From: Centroberyx gerrardi
Taxonomy: Eukaryota; Chordata; Actinopteri; Beryciformes; Berycidae
NCBI RefSeq assembly: GCF_048128805.1
Contig: NC_136012.1
Coordinates: forward strand, 15,516,725-15,580,724
Reading direction: 5' to 3'
Length of the DNA: 64,000 nt
The notes under the pieces were generated by a model. It saw only the letters and a list, made by a program, of their open reading frames with translations, did no database searches and was not told the origin of the DNA. A program made the translations under genes and the position numbers. Positions 23,428 through 32,964 of this stretch are shown here, in pieces; position 1 is the first letter of the stretch, and each line of letters opens with the position of its first letter.

Positions 23428-24831
23428 TCAAACCTCTGTGCCCTCTCGAGGGTAGAGGATTCCTGCTGATCCCAGTCCGGGGTAGAAATGCCCATTGAAC
23501 TGGCTGAGGATGGGGCTGCTGTACCCGAGAGAAGAGTGGGTGGGTGAGGAGGAGAGTGCAGGGGGAGGTGGCAGCGGTGATGCCCACTCTGGGCCGCCTG
23601 AGCTGGGGGAGTAACTGCCGAAGCTTCCAGGCTGCGTGGGCCTCTGAGGCCCGTCCATGGGGAGGTTGATCTGCAGCGGCCTGCTTAACCCGTCCCCTCC
23701 GACCTCATTAGCTGCTCCGGCTGTCACTCCAGACATCTCAGATAAGAAGCTGCTCAGACAGGGTGCGGGGCCTGAGGATGAAGGGGAGGGGATCCTGTCT
23801 GGCGTGGGGGCGATGTCGAGGGCAGAGTTGCCGGAGTGCTTGGGGCTGCCCCTCTCACTGTCACCTGACTCAGGAGCCCCCGAACCCCCGTCCCCGCCAG
23901 AGAGGGAGTCGGATTTCCTCTTCCTTTTGCGGCGGAAGTTTCCGTTGTCGAACATCTTCTCGCAGTTTGGGTCAAGTGTCCAGTAGTTGCCCTTCCCTGT
24001 AATATCAGAGTGTAGAGTGGGTGAGATTTGTTTTAGAATTGAAACATGGGACAATAGGTTAACGAATCTAGGTTAATGAAAATAGGTTGATGATATGCTA
24101 CACATCAGGAATACACAAGAGCACATGTTGTGTAAGGCTTTCTTCTTTTGAAATATTATAAGCCGGTGCTACTTGCTTGTTTCAGAAAGACATTCAAAAC
24201 ATATAAAAAAAGACAGGTATAAGTAATTACCTGGATCATCCTCGTCTCTTGGTACTTTTTTGAAGCAGTCATTGAGTGACAGGTTGTGTCTGATGGAGTT
24301 CTGCCAGCCTGCCTTGCTCTTGTTGTAGAAGGGGAAGTTATCAGCCACATACTGGTAAATTTGACTCAATGTCAGCCTCCTATCTGGGGCCCCATGGATG
24401 GCCATGGCGATGAGAGCGGAGTAGGAGTACGGGGGTCTGACCAGCTTCATCAGGTCTTCCTGAGAGGGGAGCGAGAACCAACCCAGTTCCCCTCCTGGAC
24501 CCCCGGCTCCAGCGGGGCCCAGGTAAGGCCTCTGCATGCCGTAGTGCTGAGGGACAAAGGGCGGGCCGGGGTTCCCTGGCGGGCTGGTGGTAGCCAGGTA
24601 AGGCGACGTGTTGATCCCGGAGCCGTTGAACCACAGGTAGGGGTTGGGGGAGGAGGTGGTGTAGTCGCTCAGGTCGTAGGAGGACGGGGTGGTGCGCTGA
24701 GGGCTCGGCAGCGAGGGAGGAGGGTAGTAACAGTCACTGTACATGCTGAGCTCTGGGGGCTCCTGGCCGAGGCTAGGGAACTGCGGGCCACACCGAGGAG
24801 GAGACTGGCCCTGGGCCTCGAACGAAGACAT
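23428..24831 (-). CDS. foxi1: Forkhead box protein I1
   Basis: Two coding exons, 24231-24831 and 23428-23996, joined GATCCAG/GGAAGGG, giving 389 residues. The product is a forkhead transcription factor. The domain spans about 129-222: [34 protein letters not shown], the recognition helix [16 protein letters not shown], and after the intron [17 protein letters not shown], with a basic RRKRKRK nuclear signal. The N-terminus has the [15 protein letters not shown] block and the C-terminus ends [19 protein letters not shown], both FoxI1 hallmarks. The single intron inside the forkhead domain is usual for FoxI genes. FoxI1 acts in otic placode, pharyngeal and ionocyte development. An in-frame upstream ATG at 24942 would add 37 basic residues; I prefer 24831 because the upstream part looks like UTR. 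The nearby lcp2 and C5orf58-like genes support foxi1 over foxi3. Confidence 0.95.
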
Positions 24832-25026
24832 TGTGAAGGCAGAGTTTGTTCTCACCTTTCCGAGTCTTTTCTTAAGCCTTTGCCCTTGGTCGTCCTTTCT
24901 TTCTGTGTCAAAATCTTTTGCCTTGAATTTGGAAACCCTCAAAAGTCCTTCTCTTGTTCAGTCCTTGGTAGATCTTTAGTGCAGGATGTGAGTTGAACCG
25001 AATTGTGGTCTCTAGGCTTCTGAGTT

Positions 25027-25120
25027 TTATTGCTCTTAACTCTCTTCTACCAAATTGTCTTCCTAGAACCTGTCGCCTTTTTGCCCTTGCTTTATGTCAG
25101 AGATGTCACCTGTCACACCT
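25027..25120 (-). promoter_or_regulatory. Candidate foxi1 promoter: TATA-like and paired T-box half-sites
   Basis: Upstream of the foxi1 start, the gene strand has CAATAAAA near 25030-25037 as a TATA-like element. About 70 bp further up, AGGTGTGACAGGTGACA (25104-25120) holds two T-box half-site-like motifs in the same orientation. Positional evidence only; no TSS data. Confidence 0.3.
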
Positions 25121-25149
25121 GCTTTATGTGTTTCCCTGGAAACACCCCC

Positions 25150-26290
25150 AGTCTCTTTTGATTGGTTGTTTTCTCAGGTGAGTAGTTTTTTTCCGTTTTT
25201 TCTTTTTTTCTTTTGTCAGCTAGTTCCTCCAGGGGTTTTACTTACTCTCAATTAAATAATTTTCTACTCTCACTGTTAAACCAACATTAATGGAGTTCAC
25301 AGTTATCTGCAATTAACATTAACAAGCTTCTCCTACAGCTAGTAACAAGAGAGCTTAAGACTGTCTTGTTATCTATGTAATTAATGTATTGTAATGTAAA
25401 TTTATATTCTCCCTCATTTTTGTGCTTTTGATAAATATTTGATAAATATTTGGGTATTTCATGTAGCCTATTTTAGTGTTACAGTGTTATAGTGTAAGGC
25501 TTGAGCTACACTTGTATGAAAGGTATACCTAGGCCTATACTCTACAGATAAAGTATTATGATGATGACAATGATGATGGTTATCATAAACGGCTGAACAA
25601 AACTAAAAAAATATATTTTTGAAGCCATCCTATTTAAACCAGCTTTGGCAGTAGCAGTAGTAGCAGCAGTAATAGTAACGTTAGTAGTTACAGCAATAAT
25701 AGCAGTAACAGTAGCAGTAATAGGTAGTAGTGATTTTCCAATAGGAAAGGTAATGTAGACTACCGCGTTTTCCTACAAGCCAATTAGGCTACATTCTGTC
25801 TGATTTGCTACAGGCACTACAGGTCGCACCAACGTGGTCAGGCAAATATTATAATTGGAAAGGTAGGTTAACTGTTGGCTAACGTATAACATTATTAAGA
25901 ATTATAGTAATCCTATAATACATTTTAGAGGGATGCTATACAAATATCACAGAAAAACTATAAGTGTCTAGTCACAGAGATTAAAAAAATACCATAAGGT
26001 AGGCTATGATAAGGTTACTGTAAACTGACTATTGAGTGTCACAGACAAACTTGAGAATGCCACATCACGCGGCTGTTTAATTTTTGAAGGCACGTGAAGA
26101 TGATTGTAACGTTCTTTTTCAAGCTTTTACGTTAACTACTTTCTGAACGGGAGACACTGCGAGCTTATCGTAAGTTTTGCATACTTCAAATTAAATGATA
26201 ACTGTCAACGCCTAAACTAATAGTTGAAATTCAGGTTAGCGAATGTAAAATAGCTCGTTTTAATCTATAGTCCAACATTTTGATTAACCG
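25150..26290. other. Intergenic between divergent foxi1 and syce3
   Basis: Contains AT-rich sequence, an imperfect AGT/AGC trinucleotide tract at 25650-25735, a dispersed-repeat copy at 25905-26040, and a CACGTG E-box at about 26092. It must hold the syce3 promoter at its right end. No exon seen. Confidence 0.45.
25905..26040. repeat. Dispersed fish repeat, copy A
   Basis: Contains TATAGTAATCCTATAATACA, GCTATACAAATATCACAGA, AGTGTCTAGT, ATACCATAAGG and TAAGGTTACTGTAAACT. The same ordered motifs occur at about 42110-42290 (copy B). Two diverged copies in one window define an interspersed element; type unknown. Confidence 0.6.
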
Positions 26291-26298
26291 GAAGGTAA

Positions 26299-26352
26299 CA
26301 TTCGCTAACGTTAGCTTGCTCGGTCACTGTGTCGTTAGCTAACGTTAGCTGC
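26299..26352. repeat. GTTAGCTAACGTTAGC palindromes upstream of syce3
   Basis: TCGCTAACGTTAGCTTGCTC and CGTTAGCTAACGTTAGCTG lie within 50 bp, ending about 85 bp before the syce3 ATG. The perfect 12-bp palindrome GCTAACGTTAGC is present twice. This matches the cluster at 6978-7305. Confidence 0.6.
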
Positions 26353-26437
26353 CATGTCAACCTAACACAATGGCTTGCTGGCGTTGCGGAGAAGTCAGTG
26401 TGTGAGTATTGTTGATGAGAAAATTGCCGGTTTGTAG

Positions 26438-26852
26438 ATGGCCGATTCACCTTCCTCCACTGAGCTTCAGCAGAGTAGCAACGAAGACATGCTGGAGTTG
26501 GACAAGGACTTGGAGAGAATGATTGAAGACATTGAAAATATATCAGGTTTGGAACTGGCTTTTATCTTACTGTATCATGGTGTTACTCAAACAGACTTTA
26601 GTAAATGGGGTTTCAGTTGTCTTTGGTGAGGACCTGGGTTAGAAATCTAACATAAAGTTACATGTGAGAGAAACAGTTTCCTCGTTCCTTTTCTGTACAC
26701 CTGTAGTGCAGCTGACCTGGATGGCCTATGACATGGTGGTACTGCGGACCAGCCCGGAGCTGGAGGAGTCCATGCGGAGACTGGACGAAGCCTATCTCAA
26801 CTGCAGGGTTGCTGTCTGTGGGGAACATGACCAGGAGCCAGAAGTGTCCTGA
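26438..26852 (+). CDS. syce3: Synaptonemal complex central element protein 3
   Basis: Two coding exons, 26438-26546 and 26707-26852, joined ATATCAG/TGCAGCTG, giving 84 residues, close to the family length of about 88. The signature DLERMIEDIENIS-VQLTWMAYDMVV followed by RTSPELEESMRRLDEAYLNC matches SYCE3 along almost its whole length. Upstream DKDLERM belongs to the first helix of this small all-helical protein. SYCE3 is a meiosis-specific component of the synaptonemal complex central element that links transverse filament SYCP1 to SYCE1. Expression is expected in gonads. Poly(A) signals follow at 27135 and 27173-27182. The C-terminal tail after NCRVAVCGEHD is short and differs from the mammalian one. 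Confidence 0.9.
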
Positions 26853-27134
26853 GGAAAATGCAACGCCACTGACTGATATGTGATGAGATTCTTACAGTTT
26901 TCAGATCACAGAATACTGAATTGAGATTGCCTTTTAAAACAGTGTTTAATGGAATGTTGCATTACTACAATACTGAAGTTGCTTTGAAGAAGTAAATATT
27001 TTGACTAATTTGTCTGCCTGACCAGTAATGTTTGTGTTGAAAGAGTGTGTCTCACAGTATTGTACAGACTGCAGCACTTAGATTGTAATCAGTTGAGGGT
27101 AGTATGGCCTGCAAATAACCCTTGTGCTGTAAGT

Positions 27135-27182
27135 AATAAAGAGATGTGCTCTCTGTTTTGCCTGTTGAGTGGAATAAATAAA
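27135..27182 (+). terminator. syce3 poly(A) signals
   Basis: AATAAA at 27135-27140 and overlapping AATAAATAAA at 27173-27182, about 280-330 bp after the syce3 stop. Confidence 0.65.
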
Positions 27183-27437
27183 AACATGTTTTACTGAGAA
27201 TGCTTTTAGTTGTTTTTTGTAGACTTAGGCTTACATGACAGCCAATCACATCATAAATCACACAAACAGACTTTTTTTTGTCAAAATCTTAACTGAATGC
27301 ATCAGAATAAATACATTAACATCAAGACTTTATTTTTTGCAATCCTATAACAGTATACATAGGATTTACTGTTACAATGTTTTGGTGGTGTATGGTTTGT
27401 GATGACCCTGTTTTATTCTTATGTAATTGTCTTTCAG

Positions 27438-28587
27438 ATGGAGAAAACAGAGAAGAGCACAGAACAAACTGGTTCCACTGACTCCATTGATCTGGAACAC
27501 ATACTGAAAGGGCTGGACTCCTTGTCTAACTGCATGGACCAACTGGCATGTGTGTATGACTGTTTATCCTCTTCCACTCTGTTTACACCTTCAAAATATC
27601 AGTCGGGATCAATTATGCCTGCAAAATGATCTTGACAATTGATTTGCAAATATGCAAAGCACATGATGTAACTGTTGTGCTAGATCTGAAATGTGATATT
27701 CAGAAGTGGATTACTATCCGCCAACTGCTTTGCAATTTAACCATGCATGTAGACTTCAGTGCAGTGCCATGACTGTCAAATAACTTTCTGCTGATGAGTA
27801 GATAGGAGTAACTGAAGTATCTCACACAGAGGGGTGTCCATCAGGCCATTTGTTGTAAGACATAATGTTGCGGCTTCATTTCTGCCGAGGGGGACAGTCG
27901 GTGGGCAAACCAGCAATCAGAGTAAGATCCCGACTTTGTTGTCAGACTGGATTAAAACTATCTGCTAACTTTCATGCCTCAAAGCCTAGAGGCCAGGGGA
28001 AACACCTTGTATCAAACTGGAGATAGAAAGAATCTTGGCTCTGCACTGTCATGGTGACAGTGGCACTTATCCCTGAATAAACAGCAATTGGTACAATATG
28101 TGCGGAATAATAATCACAAAGATAAGGCTGTTAGGGCAATGTACTTGTACTGGGGTAATGTAAACTACACTCAGTTATGCACAGGCACTGAAAAGCCTGA
28201 ACTTCTCTGAAATAACAGCATATTCTCTTAGATGAGAAATTAGATGCACACTGCTTTAAAGATTCTTGGATATTTGTAAAGAGGAATTTAGAATTTGTGG
28301 CTGTCAGGCATACCAGGCTAACTGTAGTCTGCAGTTCATGTGATTTTCTGCTGAGTACAATCACTGTTGGTGTGGAACCTCATATGTTCTGAAATGTACC
28401 TGCCTCAGGTCAATGACCATATTGACCTGAAGAAGTTTTGAAAAGATTTTTTTTTCTGCCTGCAGTGCGGACCCAGCTGAGGCAATGTGATCTGATCGTG
28501 TGCGTTGGCCACCCTGACAAGCTGGCATTTCTGAAAAGAAAGGAGGGAGCAAAGCGACCCGGTGCTAGGCCCGAACATGAGGAGTGA
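27438..28587 (+). CDS. Small protein, candidate fish counterpart of human C5orf58
   Basis: Two coding exons, 27438-27549 (acceptor TTGTCTTTCAG, donor GCAT then GTGTGT) and 28466-28587 (long T-rich tract then CTGCAG), in matching phase, give 77 residues ending at a TGA. The product starts MEKTEKSTEQTGSTDSIDLE, then ILKGLDSLSNCMDQL, and after the junction RTQLRQCDLIVCVGHPDK and a basic tail. The heptad-like LEHILKGLDSLSNCMDQL then QCDLIVCVGHP pattern resembles my memory of C5orf58, a small uncharacterised protein encoded between FOXI1 and LCP2 in human. The same position here (between foxi1 and lcp2) is the stronger argument. The ATG lies directly at the acceptor, so an upstream 5' exon must exist and could extend the coding sequence. 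Function unknown. The stop is only 302 bp from the convergent lcp2 stop. Confidence 0.55.
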
Positions 28588-28889
28588 AGGAAGACCAGAG
28601 GTAATGGTGTGTATCTGGAAAGCATAGTTTAATAATATCTACAAAAGCCACATTGAAATCGTTCTTTTTCTCTTAACTGCTCATTCTGATTAATGAAAAT
28701 GCAAGCGAAGGTAACAAAAAATGGAATTACATAACCATGACATTTATGGGTTACCAGGAGTGTGGCATTTGTTCCGATGTGCTTGAAAGGCTTCTAAAAA
28801 AACCACACACATATACATGCACACACATTTGCAAACACAAACACAGAGACAGATACAAACACCCATATCAAGCTCAGCATTGGTACTGG

Positions 28890-30924
28890 TCAGAATCCCG
28901 CAGGGTGCAGAAGACAGCACTGGCTCTGTGCTCCAGAGCTCCGGTCTGTGGCATCAATGAGCAGCAGCGGGGTGTGTGTGTGATGGCTAATCATCTCCTT
29001 CACCCCAGGGAAACTCTACAGCAGAGCAGCACACAAAAACAGATGACAGTTAGAGACCTAATGACACAGCACAGCACAAGTCACCGTCAAGCAGTCCCTA
29101 AGGCGTGCCATAAGATGTGAACTTTTCAGTTTACTTTCAGTGTACACACTGGCTTTTTTTAAATTTGACATTATAGATAATGGCATCATCATTCTGAGTT
29201 TACCTCACTGCTCTTGAGGCCAGTGCCCAGGGAGTAGGAGTTGCCGTGGTTACGGATCTGAATGTTGTAGACCTTGCCTTGGTTCAGCACCATCAGTGTG
29301 TAGGGTTGCTCAGACAAGCCTTTTGAGCTGTCCCTCACCACAAACGCTCCATCCTTACAGACACACACACAGAGTCATGTCATCGCGGCAAAGTTCTGTG
29401 AAACTTCAACTGCATTTGTGTGTGTGTGTGTGTGTGTGCACGTTTCTGCTCTATCAAAAGCAGGAAGGGACATGTGACATTGTGAGGGACTGCTGCCCAT
29501 CCTGACCTTGTTCACCTGTCTGAGAACAACTTCGGCCTGGCGTCTGGTCACCTGACCTCCATACCACCTGGGATCCATACCCTGGACGCACCATAATGAA
29601 ACACACACATTCAAGAGTAAGGACTGGGAGAAACACTCTTTGTCCATATTTCTCTGTCTCCTCATTTCTATGTTGCAACAATAGGAATGTTTGGTAAATA
29701 ATTGTTGTTGCAAATAAACACAAATAATATTAACTAGCCGAGCCAATGAGATGTCATCTTTTGAGTTCTCAAAGCAGACATAAGGGTTCTCCACAGTTGT
29801 GTTCTTTTTACAACATCGCCATCTGCTGTTCACCTTCCCAAATTACTCAATTTGTGTAATTGTTCAGAAAGGCATAGCCTTGACCAGGATATGATGCATG
29901 TTCCTCAAATTGCATGGTATATAGAAATTCAAGCTTTATTGTGACTCAACTCACCTTTGTATGTCCTACTGCTGAATTGTGAACATTAGCTCGTTGCACT
30001 GGTGGTGCAGGAGCTGGACTGCATTTACTGGATCTGGGAGGGGAGAGACGACATTATCATAACATTATAACCTTATTAGCTGCATATGGTTCTTTTCCAG
30101 ATTTAACTACATAGGTGTGGGTGAGGGGCTGGCTAGGGTCATGAACTGTCCAGGTTAGCCTACCTGTTGGAATGATCTGGTGGCTTAGACTTCGGTTGAG
30201 GGAGCTTGCTGGTGGGAAGGGAGTTGAAAGGGCTGCCATCTTCTGGACATGATGGGTAGTGTGAAATGGGATGGTGTAAAAATTGTGGCATGAGATCACA
30301 ACATTTTGCTGTTCAACTATAATAATTACCCCAAACACTACACATGTACATAATACCTGCACATACTTGATTTTGAGTGGCCTGTCTTGGGCAGGCCAGA
30401 TTGGCCAGGCTTCTTTCCCCTGTCAACATGCGGAGTAGCTAGGCCAGCTGGTGCTAGGGATGGGAAAGGACATTTTATGTAAGACTTAGATCATCATTGT
30501 CCTAGGCCTTATATTTCTGTCAAAAAAAATAACAAATATTCATGTTCATCATCACTAAGCTAGGTGATTGTGGAGTCATCAAATGTACATCGGCCTGGTG
30601 CTTTCAACAGCCTTTGAGGGGCATGGTCCTTTCTCGGTAGAGGAGGATGAGCCAACTGATAAAAAAGACAGGAGAGAGGATGGGTGAACAAATTACCTTA
30701 ACAGCAGCTGGAGAGGAACCACAGTAAATGGGAAGGAGAAAGAAGGAGGGTGTTTTAAGTAGGTTAGAAAAGTGCATTTCCACGTGATAGTGTGAAAAAG
30801 GGTTCCTGATAGTAGGACAGAGTGGACTCACGTTGCTGCGGCTGGGGCCTCCTGTTTGTGGACTCTGTTTGTGGTGATGGGGAGGGCGAGGGGCCCTGTC
30901 AGCAGGGGAGGACACGTGGACAGA

Positions 30925-30962
<38 letters not shown>

Positions 30963-32964
30963 CAAGCACACAAAAGCATAGCAAGTGAATATTACGTGCC
31001 TTTATGCAGATTATTGCATTCTATCATGGTTGCTTTCTGATACCTATGTAGTCACTGTGCCCCAGAGGTTTAGCCAAGCTCAGGCGTTGAGGGAGCTCCT
31101 TTGTGTCTGTGGAGGGAGGCGGCTCATACTCATCTTCATTCCCCTCCTCGCTGTCTCTTTGCCCAGGCTCAGGCAGGGCACAGATATAGTTGTCCTCCCC
31201 GTCCTCGCATTCTTCCTCATAGTCACTGTCGCTTTCTTTTTCCTGACCACAGCCCCGACAAGTGACACATGAGCGGTGAGCACATAACACAGACAAGAAG
31301 CTGATACACAGAATGCAGTTTTGTGAACCATATCTTATGGTTATATGCTGGATATTCAATAACATTCAATTAATATTTAGTCCTTTACTTACAAACTCGT
31401 CAGACTCCCAAGCTTCTTCCTCCTGTGCAAAGTCTGTAGATAAAGCGTAGAAAGAATGGCATCAGACCTAAAGAAAGCTGGCTTTACGATATCAGTGGTG
31501 TAGTTGTACCTAGGTTTTCCTTACCTCGTGTGGGATACTTTGATGCCGTTGATCTGTGCCAGAATTTTTGAAATATCAAAATTATACATTGATGTTCAAC
31601 ACATTGAGCAGTAGAATAACTGTCGACAGAGAGCTGTTTTCTCACCTCTGACCAAAAACCCTCTTCTCTTCACCCCTGTTGATGTTACTGTGGATCATGG
31701 TGATCATTCTAGAAATATACAAGATCAATATATTACCGTTATATTTAGTATTTAGGCTCTCTTTCTCTCTCTTTCGCTCTCGCTGCTACTCATAAAGTGT
31801 GGCCACAACATTTAATGCTGATTACACGCAGCCATTGTATGTAGCCACATCCTCTGTGTTGTCATGCTTGGTCATGATGACCCATTGTGCCTTGTCACAC
31901 CCGTTGAGTGATGTCAAATTTGATGTTTTATCAATACTTTTGGTTTTACTTCTGTTTGGTGTCAGTGAAATAAACAGCTTTTAAATCAGACTCACGGAAT
32001 ATGAATGGTGGGGAACACTTGAAGCTCACTCTCTGTCATTTGCTGGATGGTGTAAATTTGAACATGATTAAAGATATATAGAAAGGCAACTGCTATCAGT
32101 ATTTCAGAATGCCAAACAAGGTAATGGAACTGGAATTATTATTAAAAATTTAAAGAGGCACACATTTAAACACACTTACCATGAACTGTACTCCGGTGAT
32201 GCTGCCCTTCATCACCACTTTGTCACAGCCAGACAACTTCAGCTGAAAAGATCATGAGATGTCACACACTCACGGCATGCAGTGAACAGAACCGCTGTGC
32301 TGTGGGGTCTCACCAAAATTAACTTTCCCTAGTGTGTTTTGAGGTATTATAGAATTGTCTGTTTCTGTCACTCACAAGGTAGTTTTTGAATACTTTTTTA
32401 ATTCATCTGTTTATTCAATCATGTAATCAAACAACTGAATGGGGCAGTGAACTTAACTGAAATAATGAAATAGCTAAGTGTTCTTCAAGTTCTTCTACTT
32501 CCTAGACTCAGTGTATGAAATAGTTACTGGCCCAGAATTACTTGGCCCAGAATGATGCCAACAGAGTGAAGACAACAAAGATGATGTAAAAAAAGAAGAT
32601 GAGATTTGATTGACTATTGATTGTTCATCTTAATATGTAGTGCAGTGGAAAGGCAAGGAGATTGACATATTTGCCCCTCAGGTTTTTTTTTATAGTTCGG
32701 AAGCTGGCTTTAGATTCAGGACTGGTAAAATAAGCGACTTCATATATCATATATTGTTATATTAGTATTCAGTAGTTTCAGAGTGCATATTGTTTCTTTG
32801 AAGGTAATAAATATTTGTTTAGCATGTCACCTCCAGTGTTTAATTAGCAGTAAACCGTACTGTGACCTTGGTCTTTCTATACTCACCCTCTTCATATAGT
32901 CAGCCAGAGTACGGGCATTCCATCCCATCACCTCCACCTTGGGAGGAACAACGTCAAAACTCAT
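28890..32964 (-). CDS. lcp2: Lymphocyte cytosolic protein 2 (SLP-76 adaptor)
   Basis: Fifteen coding exons all join in phase: 32887-32964, 32180-32242, 31996-32042, 31646-31708, 31525-31553, 31393-31433, 31044-31242, 30832-30926, 30589-30655, 30367-30453, 30164-30242, 29955-30033, 29507-29581, 29204-29353, 28890-29015; 425 residues. Order: SAM domain (about 10-80: MGWNARTLADYMKR through MTESELQVFPTIHIP); acidic region with Tyr115, Tyr126, Tyr146 (EYEPPPS) and Tyr172 (DYIDS), close to human Y113/Y128/Y145/Y173; proline-rich middle with a RSSK motif (283-286) in the place of the Gads-SH3 R-x-x-K site; SH2 domain from WYGGQVTRRQAE (about 314) with FVVRDSS (Arg341) and PLLLID near the end. SLP-76 is a cytosolic scaffold downstream of the T-cell receptor and platelet receptors, joining Vav, Nck, Itk and PLC-gamma. 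Shorter than human (533) because the proline-rich part is reduced. Fish may have two copies (lcp2a/b); I cannot tell which this is. Confidence 0.93.
30929..30960. repeat. (AC)n microsatellite at an lcp2 3' splice site
   Basis: On the lcp2 strand this is an uninterrupted GT repeat of about 32 bp ending GTGTGTAG directly before exon 30832-30926. It occupies the place of the polypyrimidine tract. Confidence 0.9.

Noticed and set aside
24832-24942. Upstream in-frame ATG extending foxi1 by 37 residues
   Set aside because: The added peptide is basic and unlike FoxI1 N-termini; more likely 5'UTR, though not excluded.
24286-24996. 236-residue plus-strand frame opposite foxi1 exon 1
   Set aside because: Antisense shadow of a GC-rich forkhead exon; no family features.
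29375-29833. 152-residue minus-strand frame containing the SH2 exon sequence
   Set aside because: Only 29507-29581 is a real lcp2 exon; the rest runs through introns in an accidental open frame.
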